Shown here: in pieces, positions 22,766-34,725 of the stretch | Layout: each line of letters opens with the position of its first letter | Position numbering within the stretch: the first letter of the stretch is position 1 | Assembly (NCBI RefSeq): GCF_001625215.2 | Contig: NC_030387.2 | Location: 6,786,501-6,850,500 of the forward strand | DNA from: Daucus carota subsp. sativus | Taxonomy: Eukaryota; Streptophyta; Magnoliopsida; Apiales; Apiaceae | DNA: 64,000 nt | Reading direction: 5' to 3' | The notes under the pieces: model-generated | Database searches by the model: none | What the model saw: the letters and a program-made list of their open reading frames with translations, nothing else | What the model was told of the DNA's origin: nothing | Position numbers and translations under genes: made by a program

Positions 22766-23372
22766 CTCTCTCACTACACTATTTTGCCCCAAACAAGCTG
22801 TTTATGAATCGCCTTTTTCTTTCGTTTTACTATTCTATTGTCTATTGTTTCTCGATTTTCTGTTCCTTTTCCACATATTTATTTATTTTAACAAATTTAA
22901 TTTGCCTGAACTCTAATCACGAGAGAGTCATTTGTTAAATCTGGATCATATCACGTCAATGAACAAAAATTTTGAATGAATACATATCTTCATGATTGTA
23001 TTTTGAATCATTTGTTAAATTAAATTTGAATGATTTAAAAATTTATATTAAATTTATTTAATAATTATTTTTACTAAAAACAAGATTAATAATTGATAAT
23101 TTATTAGATTATCATGAAAAAATTTACAATACAAATTTTTAATCAATTATCTCTATATAATAATAAATGTATTTTCTTTAAAAATAATAATCAATGTATT
23201 AATATATAAACCACTATTTTATAAGATTCAAATCTTATTAATAATAAATTAGCTATTTATTTTATTAATTTAATAATCATAAATAAATTATAATATAGTA
23301 AGTTATTATATTAAAACAAATGTGTTAAATTAGCACACATTCATCAACACAAGCGGGTACACTAAGGTACAC
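22766..23372. other. Upstream region of SELENOF-like gene and AT-rich spacer
   Basis: Holds the presumed promoter and 5' UTR of the minus-strand gene. Beyond about 22930 the DNA is extremely AT-rich with no recognisable feature. Confidence 0.45.
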
Positions 23373-23867
23373 TAAGGATGAGCATGATGCGGTTTGGTTC
23401 GGTTTCTAAAATTCAAAATCAAAATTAAAACCAAACCAAACATTGTTAGTGCAGTTTCGGTTTTTAATTACGATTTTGGTTTGTTGTGGTGCGGTTTCGG
23501 TTTTAAAACCAAGTGTTCTTTTTTCAAGTACTGAAATTTAACACAATAACATTTTCAACCTCAGGGAGCTTCCAAGAATAAGCGGAAGGTTTTATAAGTA
23601 TATATGATTGCATACTTTCTGTGCAAACTTAAATGCCAAAGAAAGCAATAGCTGAAACCTATTGTTCAGCATGTATATTATCCAGAAACAAGACAAACTC
23701 GTTCAAAGATTGCAGGTGAATATCAGTTCTATGAATTAACAAGACAAACACTAGCCAGAAACAAAACATACTACAACTGATAAAAAACTTCAAGGAATCA
23801 ACTAAAGCAGCAGTTGATATTCGAGATAAAAAACTAAAGCAGGTGAATATACTTCAAGTATCAGAAT

Positions 23868-23920
<53 letters not shown>

Positions 23921-24104
23921 TATAATTAATGTAAGTAGGTTCGGTTAGGTTTGTATTTGGTTTTAAAATTTTTAAAAAACAAACTGCAACTATATTATTT
24001 ATTCGGTTTTATTCGGTTCGGTTTTTAATTGGTTTGGTTTTTAATGGTTCGGTTTTGTCCGGTTTTTCCGGTTTCGGTTTTTGGTTCGATTTTACTCATC
24101 TCTA
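23373..24104. mobile_element. Non-autonomous hAT-like element with GGTTCGGTTT repeats
   Basis: The left end TAAGGATGAGCATGATGCGG and the reverse complement of the right end TAGAGATGAGTAAAATCG are similar inverted termini. Both subterminal regions are packed with CGGTTTGGTTCGGTTTT motifs in opposite orientations. Near-matching 8-bp flanks (AGGTACAC and AAGTACAT) suit an old hAT insertion. A TA microsatellite (about 23871-23917) lies inside. Confidence 0.65.
23871..23917. repeat. TA dinucleotide microsatellite
   Basis: About 23 uninterrupted TA units inside the hAT-like element. A similar run occurs at about 42757-42800. Confidence 0.95.
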
Positions 24105-24770
24105 AAGTACATGAACCAAGGTTATGTAAGTCTCTTTCGTCGAGCAAATTTTAAGTCATTTAGTTCATGAACACACTAACAAACAATCTGAATAGTTAAT
24201 CTTTTTATGTGTCAGATATATTTGTCTCGTCCACCTGGTAACAAAAGGAGCTTAAAGCCAGTTTATTCTACGTCATTTTATCGATCATTTATAATTATTA
24301 TTATTATTATTCTTGCATATACCATATTTCCACGTCTCTTATATTTTTATTTATCCTTATATTTGTGTCACTCCTTGCAGTTGATAGCCCAATTTCTATC
24401 TAATTCGTTATTACATGATCTTATCTTACGGTTCCAACATACTCGAGGCTTAGGTAAAAAAATATTGGGTTCCTAAATTGTTTTTGTTGTTTTTTGATGC
24501 GCAAAAGATTTAGTCAAATTTTTATAATTAAGTTAAGCGCCTATTTTCTCTCCCTAGATAGCCAAACCATTTAAACTCTCTTGTGACATAGTTGATCAAA
24601 GATGGTTTTCTTTTTTATATCAAATTCAACTTAGAGAAACTTCTCTCAACAGTAATTATAATAACGAGTAACGTCAGAATTATTCTATAAGCAATCCAAG
24701 TGTTTGAAAAAGCAAAATATATCTTTCTAATATAATTTCTGATCATAAAACTATAATATTTAATTATGAC
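24105..24770. other. Spacer
   Basis: AT-rich, no gene or element with clear ends seen. Confidence 0.4.
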
Positions 24771-25539
24771 ATGCATATGCCTGTTCCCAATATTCACATG
24801 TCTTACATGCCTGTGTTTCACAATGCTTCATTACAGTATGCTATTATGTCATTCATTCTAAATTCATACTTTACTGCATTTAACATGCCTGAAATAAATA
24901 GTATGCATGCTAATCAGTTTCTCATCAACACTACAAACTATGGTGCGTGTGATCAAACTGTTGTGCCTCCAAAAATTAAGGTGGACTTCAATCCTCTAAA
25001 ACCATTAATGGAAGAAAAAGATTCAAAGCCTAAGGTTTCTTTAATAAGAACCAGTGTTCTAAAAGTCGGTGATTAATCGGGATTAATCGCCGATTAATCG
25101 CTGTTCGGTCGGCCACCGTCTCGATTAAGCGTTAATCGGTGAAAAAATCGTATTTTCTGAAAATCGGTCAAAATCGGGATTAATATGTCAAAATCGGGAT
25201 TAATCGGAAAAAGTTGGTCAAAAATTGGTGAATTTAAAAAATTTAAAAATAAAACGTAAAAAAAAAATTAAAATTTAATTTAAATAAAACAAAAGACACA
25301 GAAATGACAAAAGACGGAAATTAAAGTTGTTTTTATTACCTTTCACTCTTTCAATATTAGCTCATAAACTCTAATTACATAAATTTATAATATCTTCCTT
25401 CACAGATTCAATTAAATTCAAGTTTATATATGAGATGACTGAACTTGTATATGTATATAAGGCATGTTTTGTGTTATAAAAAATCATTAATCTTTTGATC
25501 TTATATGACTATAAATTTATACTATATATAATTATATTA

Positions 25540-25571
<32 letters not shown>

Positions 25572-26870
25572 AAAAATAATATTAAATTTATTACGATTAA
25601 TGATCTGATTAATCACTCCGATTAATCTCCAATTATTCGATTAATCGCTGGACGGTGCCTTCACCGACTAATTCCGATTCCCGCTTTTTACAACACTGAT
25701 AAGAACTGACCAAGGACTATTTGGGTACTAAAATCAACTTAATTAAATTGATTTTATTGTGTGTATGAAAGAAGAGAGAATCTTTGATATCTTGACCGTG
25801 GCTACTCAAGACACATGACTAGAGATTCTACCATACTCAGCAAGTTTGTGAAGAAAGTCAGCCCTAGTATTAACTTTGGAGATGACAACAAAGGATATAC
25901 TTTGGGATATGACTTGATATAAAAAAAATGCCATTAGATAATATTGCAATAGTTGACGGACTTAAGCACAATTTGTTAAGCATCATTCAACTATGTGAAA
26001 AATGGCATCAAGTTTGGTTCTCTACAGAAGTCTATGTTGTCTCAAACAAGAAGAAAATCAAAATGGTCTTAACAAGAAACATAAAAAGAAATGTTTACAT
26101 TGCTGACTTCAATTCAACAAGTACATATTCAATTACTTATCTTTTCAGCAAAGCAAATATATATATGAGAGTTAGATGTGGCATAAGAAATTGTCTCATT
26201 TAAATTTCAAGACAATGAATGATGTAATCAAAAAGGATCTGGTAAAAGGAATATCAAAATTGAAATTTCCAAGGATGATTTATGTGATGCTTATAAAGTT
26301 GGAAACAAAAAAAAAATCTTCTTTCATAAGTAAAAAATGAGTCCTCAATTGATAAGCCTCTACACCTAGTGAACATGGATATTTTTAGACCGATAAACAC
26401 CATGGCAATTTTAAAGAAGATATATTGTCTTGTGATTGTTGATAATATCTTGAGATTCACTTAGACATATTTTATTCAATCTAAGGATGAGACAAATGAA
26501 ATTGGAATCAATCACATCAAGATAGTAAACAACATATATCCAAATCAAAAAGTGACAACAATTAGGAGTAATAAGAAACTGAGTTCAAGAATACTGTGAT
26601 AAAGAGTTTAATGGAAAAAAAAGGTATACACCATGAGTTTTCTGTACCAAGGACTCCACAACAAAATGGTGTGGTTGAAATAAAGAAGAAAAATCTTATT
26701 GAAACTGTTAGAACAATGTTTGGTGAATCAAATCTCCCAACTTACTTTTGTGCTGAGACTGTAAATGTACAACTTGTTATACACGGAATATCTCTCTGAT
26801 AATTAATCAAGTATATGTCTTGACATCCTATCAATTATTTAAGGGCAAGAAACCAACATTAAACTAAAAA
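24771..26870 (+). mobile_element. Ty1/Copia fossil interrupted by a hAT element
   Basis: Translated pieces match Copia pol in the right order: a linker before integrase (24771-25051 and after 25707), the GAG-pre-integrase region with the VDGLKHNLLSI motif (about 25928-26100), and the integrase core ending with VPRTPQQNGV (about 26596-26800). No LTRs were found and the element is broken in many places, so it is an old relic. A non-autonomous hAT element sits inside at 25052-25698. Confidence 0.8.
25052..25698. mobile_element. Complete non-autonomous hAT element (647 bp) with perfect 8-bp target duplication
   Basis: The left end CAGTGTTCTAAAAGTCGG and the reverse complement of the right end CAGTGTTGTAAAAAGCGGG are inverted repeats. 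The direct repeats ATAAGAAC flank it exactly (25044-25051 and 25699-25706). Both subterminal regions are dense in GATTAATCGG motifs, a likely transposase-binding array. The interior is AT-rich and non-coding, with a TA run at about 25540-25565. The perfect duplication inside a decayed Copia shows it is the younger of the two. Confidence 0.92.
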
Positions 26871-27182
26871 TATTCTAAACATCGCAATGAGATCATTTTC
26901 ACCTTCTCATTGAACTAACCCTTGTCTTGTCTTTCTTCAAGCTAGTTGAGGGGCTTCCACCGGTTTTCCTCCAGTGAAAAGCCCCAATCCTTTTGTTTTC
27001 TTTCATATTAGTCGATTTTCTTTCAATAAAATTCATTTTTTTGGGTGCTTGTGTGTCTCTCCTTTTGGAGTGTGTTTGGTTTGTCTCTCCTTTTGAAGTG
27101 TTTTGTTATGTTTGGATTCGTTCGATGTTGGATCTATTGAGAATGATTTTATTGATATTTTTGGAGATCTGGAAAGCCCGCG
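26871..27182. other. Spacer left of the TRIM
   Basis: T-rich sequence with a doubled GTGTCTCTCCTTTTG motif (about 27053 and 27082). No gene recognised. Confidence 0.4.
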
Positions 27183-27867
27183 TGAAACGACCCGGGTCAA
27201 ATCCCGAGTTTTTTCCGGAAATCGGGTCAAGTCCCGAAATCTGAATCCGAAAATAAGCCCAAATAAACTGGCTCAATTGCAACAACTTGGGTAATCCACA
27301 AGCCCACCACAGGCCCCCAAAAGATCATGATTTGTTAGTGCAATTAGTAGTAATACTTATGCTTATAAACTGAACTAAAGTCTCCACTTTTCACGATGTG
27401 GGACTGGGGAGTTACAAACTCCCCCACTTAAATTCCTGACGTCCTCGTCAGGCCGAAACGGATAGCCCATAAGCCTCGATCGAACCTCTCTAGCTATTGT
27501 GGGATAATACCGGTTGGCTTCGTGTCCCCACCTCCGGAATCTAGCCATTGTGGGATAATACCACAACCCTTCGTGTCCCCACCTCCGGCAACTTGACGAA
27601 TCAAGCTTTTGAGAGCCTCGCTCTGATACCATATGAAACGACCCTGGTCAAATCCCGAGTCTTTTCCGGAAATCGGGTCAAGTCCTGAAATCTGAATCCG
27701 AAAATAAGCCCAAATAAACCGGCTCAATTGCAACAACTTGGGTAATCCACAAGCCCACCACAGGCCCCCAAAAGATCATGATTTGTTGGTGCAATTAGTA
27801 GTAATACTTATGCTTATAAACTGAACTAAAGTCTCCACTCTTCACGATGTGGGACTGGGATGTTACA
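27183..27867 (-). mobile_element. Complete TRIM (terminal-repeat retrotransposon in miniature)
   Basis: Two direct 234-bp LTRs (27183-27416 and 27634-27867) start TGAAACGACC and end GTTACA. A 217-bp non-coding interior carries, on the minus strand, a primer-binding site TGGTATCAGAGC complementary to initiator-methionine tRNA (27620-27631, two bases from the LTR) and a purine-rich tract (AAGTGGGGGAGTTT) next to the other LTR. Five-base target duplications CCGCG flank it at 27178-27182 and 27868-27872. The LTRs differ at about eight sites by eye (about 3 percent), which suggests an insertion in the last few million years. It encodes no protein, as expected for TRIMs, and looks whole. The interior has a roughly 50-bp tandem repeat (ATTGTGGGATAATACC). 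Confidence 0.93.
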
Positions 27868-27872
27868 CCGCG

Positions 27873-28924
27873 TCAGATATCAGCAGGTGGTAATGATGGC
27901 AAGAGCTCACCTTTCACAACCAAAGATTGTTCATATGTTTGGGATTTACACTTTCGGCATGTTTATAGCTAGTATCCACATGTAGATAGCTGAGGTGCCG
28001 CTCCTCTGTTTGGGGTTTACACTTTCGGCACATCTATAGCTAGTATCCGGCATATAGATAGTTGGGGTGCCGCTCCTCCAATCTCAGTTTATGAGATTAT
28101 GGCTCCTGAACACTAGTCTAACAATGACTTTTATGTGATATGGTCAATTGTGATGTTGTTTCTTTCTACGATGTTGGTGCAAATTTGGATCGCTAGAAAG
28201 ATCTTTGATTTCATTTTTAGATTTAAGAATTTTTAAATTTTATGTGTCAAACGATCAGTAAACAAATCAAATAATTGTTTTTAGTATGTTATTTGTTTTC
28301 CAACCTGGTTGTATCGTCAATTGGGGGTTTGTGGACTTTATTATGTTGTGGTTAATGAAATTGTATTTATTTTGTATCAAAAAAACTTACAAATAATTAA
28401 AGGGTACTTATATATGCACACTCTAAATTTATTTATGCACACCCGACATTCTATTTTATACCAATTTAGCCTCGACTTTTATCATTTAACTAAATATCTT
28501 GTAAACTCAAATGAGTTAATACAAAGTAGGCGGAAGAGTGTGTATAAATAACTTTCATGTATGTTTAAAAAGATTGTAAATTTGCAAAATTAAAGACATG
28601 TCAATATATTTACCGATAAATAGTCAAAAGTTGTTATATTTGTCCAATTCTCTAAAAAAATATTATATAAATTTGAGATCTTTAACCCTGTTCATTAAGT
28701 TGTACGTGGATTTTTTATTCATTTTATTTTTTGTTGGGTTACTAATCAATTTTTTTTTCCTTACAAATATGGCTCACTAATCAATTTTTTTTTCTAAAAT
28801 ATTTTCGATATGAGCCAGGGTCGAACCCACGACCTGAGACGACAGAGGATAAGATGAACTAAAAAGTGATATATTTTTTACCGGTTTGGAAAATTTTTCC
28901 AAGATGTAAATATGATAGCGCATT
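27873..28924. other. Spacer with a roughly 75-bp tandem repeat
   Basis: At about 27937-28082 a unit running from GTTTGGG-TTTACACTTTCGGCA to GGTGCCGCTCCTC occurs twice. The stretch from 28310 to 28390 resembles the tail of a non-LTR retroelement (T-rich, ending in an A-run), but no reverse transcriptase is visible. Around 28396-28556 there is a weak inverted repeat. Confidence 0.4.
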
Positions 28925-29845
28925 ATATACTTATATATAATAAGCATAAGGGAGATAATTTGGTCGCATGGTCCTGTGGTCCAAAAGCTTATCATCCGTT
29001 GGATCGTATATTGAACAAATAAGCACCGTTAGATTAGAACAAAATTAAATTCTGTTCTATAAGGAAACTGACATCTACTTGCATGTTTATAATTCCTTTT
29101 TTGAATTCAAAACAAATTATGTCTTTCATGTGTTTTTGGTTTTTTTTAATTCAAAATAAATATTTCCTACAAATTTTAATTGTGGAATCGTATAAATCAC
29201 ACCGTCACAAGATTATTTTTATCCATCGGATCGTATATTGAACAAATAAGCACCGTTGGATTAGAACAAAATTAACTTTTGTTCCATAAGACAACTGATA
29301 TCTACTTGCATGTTTATAAATCCTTTTCTGAATCCAAAACAAATTCAGTATTTCACGTGTTTATGATTTTTTTTGATCCAAAATAAATATTTTCTACCAA
29401 TTTTATTTGTAAAATCATATAAATCGCACAGTCACAAAATTATTTTTACCTAATATATTTCAAAATTAATAAGCCCGATTTATGTGAGGAACAAATACAA
29501 AAAAAATTACTTAATTCAAAACAAATTCTACCATCTTATTGCACGTTTATGATTCATCTTCTTAATTCAAAACAAATTGTGTTCATCAATTTTAATCTCG
29601 AACCATAAAAATTTTTAAAAAAATATTTAAATGACATTATAATAATTCTAATATAAAATATATTTATAAATATAATCTAATAGGAGTTGGTTTAAAATTT
29701 GATAGAAAGAATTTAATACTTTGGCATGATATATACAATTTTAATTTATTATTTATAAATTAATTTTTTCACACCATTTAAAATATATTTAAAAAGTTGA
29801 TAAATAATTAAAAAGCTCCCGTGCCCTGCACGGGCTATAAGCTAG
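28925..29845 (+). mobile_element. Probable non-autonomous Helitron (3' end clear, 5' end approximate)
   Basis: The 3' terminus has a 7-bp GC-rich hairpin (CCCGTGC-CCT-GCACGGG) followed by CTATAAG and CTAG before a T, the classic Helitron ending. Inside, a block beginning GGATCGTATATTGAACAAATAAGCACCGTT occurs twice (about 28999 and 29226). The 5' end near 28925 is a guess based on a TATACTTATATATAATAAGC-like start. No Rep/helicase is present. Confidence 0.55.
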
Positions 29846-29880
29846 TCTTATATAAATGTAATAAAATGTTCTGTAATATT

Positions 29881-30065
29881 CAGGGGCGGATCTAGACCCA
29901 AAATCTTAGAGGAACACCAAACAAATTTTCGAAAAAAACCTATATATTTTCAAATTTTGGGGGGCACTTCTATAATTTTGTAAAATTTAAAATGGTGAAA
30001 AAGTGAAAAAAAAAAAAAATTTAGCGGGGCACGTGTCCCCGTACCTCTTCCTAGACCCGCCCCTG
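29881..30065. mobile_element. Short hAT-type MITE (CAGGGGCGG ends)
   Basis: The left end CAGGGGCGGATCTAGACCC and the reverse complement of the right end CAGGGGCGGGTCTAGG are inverted repeats of a type common in plant genomes. Length 185 bp. The flanks (TAATATT / TAATAAT) are near-matching, suiting an aged target duplication. Confidence 0.75.
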
Positions 30066-31879
30066 TAATAATGAAGGGGGATGACGATTGTTCCGTATAT
30101 TTTTCTTGATTTCATGCGTGATCTTCTCCGGGAATTATATTAGAAAGAAGTTCTACTTTTTGGGGTCAGAATATCAGAATGGCGTTTAGTCAAACATAAT
30201 CCACTCTAAGTAAGAATCTTGTCTACTTCTGAAGCTACCGCTACTTCTCTGGACGAACTTCCTGGGCAGAAAATAATCGCCAACAACTCGCAATTGATTA
30301 ATACTTGTTGTTATTCTTAGTTTTATCTAAACGTAAGCAAAAACCTTTTCGATATAATATAATAAAAAGTTTGTAAACAGAATAGTACAAATCAGGTAAA
30401 TATAAACCTTCTGTGTTAACATAGCTCATCGGACTTTTGATGACCAAAGCTTGTGCAATTTGGATTTTCAATCGAAAATTCTTACCGACACAAAGACAAC
30501 TGCGATCATCAAAAATCCGTAGTTAAAAGTGAGTTGATATATTAAAAAAAAAAATAGTTAAGATCTGGAGTCGCACCCAACCATCCTCATTTGTTATTTA
30601 TAATTTGGTCAATCTCTTATGAATGAGTGTATTTGTTCAACCTCTAAAAACATATAAAAGTCTATAGAAAGATTACCCCTCAGGTTATTAGTGTGTTATG
30701 TTTTTATTATTTTTGTATGTCATGATACGTGTTTCGACTATCATTCTGAGAAGAATTTATATGATATTTTGGGAAATTTACAAGACTCGCATTAATTTTG
30801 GAACAATGATGCCTATGTGAAGTTCAATTGTGATGCAACTGGTTTCATAAATAATGTAGATTACATTGCTTGAGATATCATTATAATACAATTTAGATTA
30901 AAGAATATGCACATTTTATGTGTTAAACGATTTGAAAATAAAACGACTATTTATTTAGTTCGTTCTTTGTTTCACAATTAGATTGTAGTTGATAGTTCGA
31001 GATTTTGTCCCGGTTGGGTTTCAAGAATACTTGTCTTGTTATTTCGTCCTAGTAAATTTGTTCGTCAAAAAAAAGAAAAGAACAAAGTATAATTTATATA
31101 TTATAAAAAATTTAATCGTAAAAATTTATCACCGGCCCAAAATATGATATAGTACGTGGTGATAAATTCTGAAATAAAGGAATATCCAAAACATTCATTT
31201 CAATTCAGTTTATAAATTTCAAAATAGATAAATATTTTAAATAGAATATCACAAAATCTGAATAACATATGGAGATAAAACCGATTAAAATGACACATAT
31301 TAATTGACGAGATTAGTGTAAATATATGATCGAAATTATTGTTATCATAATCTTCAATCATGACACATATAATTTGAGGATCCTTTTTTAAAACAAATTT
31401 GAAGTCCATAATATTTTTCTTTGATGCAAATAATATTAGATTTTAAAAGATTACAACCAATTTTTAAAATTATTAAACATTTTATTTGATTTTTTTTCTA
31501 AATCCAAATCTAATACACAGATATGCATGCAAGGAGTCGGTGTGACTCGATAGATGATTATTCGTAAACCAAATCCAAATTTAACCCACTAGTAAATGAA
31601 TACACTTTGGTTTGTGATCCACGGAGATCCCTTACTCCTACCTTTTAACATGCATGATCACCTGTTCTTCATTCATGCATATAATGTATCAATTGCAGAG
31701 TCTTTCTCAAGATAATATTGATAACTCATATACTCAAAGGAGGCTCACTCAAACTTAGAAACATAGCCAACACCTAACTTGATACTCAAACTTCTACTTT
31801 GTGATGATTGTATGTAAAATATTGGAATCTTGACTGAAAACTAGCCTACATTTGTGTATGGCTATTGGCATTGGGAGCC
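30066..31879. other. Spacer upstream of the endoglucanase gene
   Basis: AT-rich. A stretch near 30805-30960 translates to VKFNCDATG plus decayed sequence, which resembles the RNase H start of a plant LINE, but it is too short to call. The right-hand part is the presumed endoglucanase promoter. Confidence 0.4.
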
Positions 31880-31887
31880 TATATAAG
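31880..31887 (+). promoter_or_regulatory. TATA box of the endoglucanase gene
   Basis: TATATAAG, about 70 bases before the ATG at 31954. Confidence 0.6.
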
Positions 31888-31953
31888 CACCAAAATTCTT
31901 ACTCAAACTACATTCTATTCCATTCCTCCTGTCCTAACTCCCCAGTAGTAAGT

Positions 31954-34725
31954 ATGAAGTTGTCAAACCATTCTTTTTTACTAATAATTTTTTCTTCAAT
32001 CGCCATTTATTGCTTCGGGGTCGATGGCAATCCTAATTACAGGGATGCTCTTGCGAAATCCATTTTGTTCTTCCAAGGACAGAGGTCTGGGCGCCTCCCA
32101 GCTTCGCAGCAAGTCCTGTGGCGTTCCAGTTCCGGGGTTTCTGATGGTCAGCTAGCTCATGTATGTACTTTGTTCTGTTACTAAAATGTAAATTTAGTTT
32201 AAGGCACAAACTACAGCTCTGCTGCTAGTGGAATAGACAGAAAATATCTGTATCACCACAACACACACTCAAGTATTACCATCGAATTAGAGAAGAGACT
32301 AACAATCAAAACGGAGTCACACTCACACCCAGCTCCATAGACTCACCCATATATTGTTGCCACTGATATACTAATCATTGTATACATTACATAAATGCAG
32401 CAAATCTCACATAATTAAGTTGGTTCCACTTATATTCACAAACATCCAAACTACTCAAAACCAAAACAGGAGCATCACAGACCATAAGTATCAGAAAACA
32501 GTATCAAATAATCGGCTATTAATTAATACTCTGTCCGTCCCAATCAATTTTTTACACTTTCGTTTTTGAGATGTTTAATACAATTCTTTACATTTCAAAA
32601 CTTACCAAATATAGTAAGACTCTGTAATATAAAAATTAACTATGCCAACTATTTTTCTCTATTGCACCTACTTTATACATAAAATATCAACCGTCCCAAC
32701 GCTATGTTCACTTTTTCTTACTTTTCCATTCATACATTACTTATTTCTTAACTTCCGTGCCTTAGCCAAACGTAAACATTTGGGTGGGACGGGGACCGAG
32801 GGGGTATATGTTTATTCAAATAGCCGACCCCATCACACTCGTCCATGTTTTAGAAAGGGCTAGACGGATTCAGAAGATAAGCGTGTCTCTTAGCGATAGT
32901 CTGGATATGCAGGGATTATTAGAAGAATTTGTCCACACATGGAACACATTCGTCTATAAGGATTTATAATTTCTGACATATATTAAGCAGTCACCCTGTG
33001 ATTTGGACTGTTTTGTACTACAAAATGAACCTACCTTATTTCAGATTGTCCTGTTTTTGGTTTATCTAAAACTGGTATCAATTGTAAATGACAGGTGGAT
33101 TTAAGTGGCGGGTACTATGACGCGGGGGACAACGTAAAATTCAACCTCCCAATGGCCTACACCACAACAATGCTATCATGGAACGCCCTTGAGCATGGCA
33201 AGAGAATGGGAGGACAGCTGCCAAAAGCAAGAGAAGCGATCCGTTGGGCAACCGATTATCTTCTAAAATGTGCCAGGGCCGAACCAGGCAAGCTGTTTGT
33301 TGGTGTGGGAGATCCTAATGCAGACCATAAGTGTTGGGAGAGGCCCGAAGACATGGATACTGTCCGGAGTGTTTATTTTGTGTCCTCTCGCAACCCAGGC
33401 TCGGACGTGGCAGCAGAAACAGCAGCTGCATTGGCCTCGGCTTCCATGGTTTTCCGTAAAGTCGATCCAGTCTACTCAAGATTACTCTTGAAAACAGCCA
33501 AGAATGTTTTCAACTTTGCACTTCAGTACAAAGGGTCTTATAGTGATTCACTTGGTTCTGCTGTTTGCCCATTCTATTGCTCTTACTCTGGATATCAGGT
33601 ATATTTTTATTTTCTAGGCATTTTAATACATTAAAATTTTGAAGTCTAAAGAGTCGAAATTTTTCTGTGCAGGATGAATTGTTGTGGGGAGCTACATGGC
33701 TGTATAGAGCTACAAATGATGCTGCCTACTTAAATCCCATCAAGTCACTTGGAGCAAGTAATCCACCCGACATTTTCAGCTGGGATAACAAGTTTGCTGG
33801 TGCTTATGTTCTTTTATCCAGGGTAAAATAAATTACCAAACTGATCAATTATTACCAATCTTCTTGTTAAAACATGTCAATCTACTACTTGAAACTTCAT
33901 ATAGTCCATGCTTTGTTATCCAACAGAGGGCTTTGGTAGACAATGACAAAGCTTTCGAGCCCTACAGACAGAAAGCAGAGGACTTCCTCTGTAAAATTCT
34001 GCCAGACTCCCCTTACTCAAGTACACAATACACACCAGGTACGCGATATGTTCCTGAAAATGATTAGTGTGTAGCTGCAGAAGTAAGCCCTGGGTATTTT
34101 GCTTAATGTAATGAGTTTACCTGTGCTGCAGGGGGGCTAATGTTCAAATTGAGTGCTAGTAATCTTCAGTATGTAACATCTATCACCTCCTTGATCACGA
34201 TTTACGCCAAGTACATGGCTGCATCAAAGCAAAATTTTAAATGTGGGAATTTACAAGTTACTTCAGCAACCCTCCGAATCCTCGCAAAGAAGCAGGTAAA
34301 ACTATAGTTGAATTTAAAATTGACTGAATGTTTATGCTTTGGCTTCCCAGAGTGTATTATTATTTGTAACTAATACGCAATCCTTTGTAACTGCAACATA
34401 GGTGGATTACATACTAGGGGATAATCCATTGAAGATGTCCTACATGGTAGGCTATGGTACAAAGTATCCAAAGAGAATACACCACAGAGGATCATCCATC
34501 CCCTCATTGAAAGCTAATCCTCAGCCCATCCCTTGCCAGGAGGGCTTTCAGCGATTTTATTACACATCAAACCCGAACCCCAACACCCTGATCGGAGCAA
34601 TAGTCGGAGGCCCAGACAAGAACGATAACTTCCCCGATGATCGAACCGACTATAGCCACTCAGAGCCTGCAACATATATCAATGCTGGCATAGTTGGACC
34701 ATTAGCTTACTTGGCTGGAAGCTAA
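31954..34725 (+). CDS. Secreted endo-1,4-beta-glucanase, glycoside hydrolase family 9 (six exons, 486 aa)
   Basis: Exons 31954-32160, 33095-33598, 33673-33822, 33927-34038, 34132-34295 and 34402-34725 join in phase. An N-terminal signal peptide (about residues 1-25) with no membrane anchor and no C-terminal CBM49 places it in class B of plant GH9, which act in the cell wall on amorphous cellulose and xyloglucan-associated glucan during growth, ripening or abscission. Visible family features: [10 protein letters not shown] with the nucleophile-side aspartates (about 78 and 81), the His-containing signature ending [10 protein letters not shown] (about 402-411), and [18 protein letters not shown] with the catalytic Glu about residue 467. 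Length matches the class. Intron 1 is 934 bp and carries a Stowaway-like MITE. Tail-to-tail with GUN4, about 475 bp apart. The frame looks intact. Confidence 0.93.
32529..32804. mobile_element. Stowaway-like MITE in intron 1 of endoglucanase
   Basis: The ends CTCTGTCCGTCCCAATC and GGGTGGGACGGGGACCGAGGGG are inverted repeats of the CTCCGTCCC type with TA on both sides. 276 bp, more diverged than the two MITEs in the SABATH gene. Confidence 0.75.

Noticed and set aside
28396-28556. Inverted repeat with TTATNTATGCACACTCT arms
   Set aside because: Arms match only about 15 of 19 bases, and no target duplication was found.
30805-31080. LINE-like RNase H start (VKFNCDATG) and T-rich tail
   Set aside because: Too short and decayed for a safe call; no reverse transcriptase nearby.
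32784-32969. 61-codon frame inside endoglucanase intron 1
   Set aside because: Overlaps the end of the MITE, lies in an intron between in-phase exons, and has no family match.
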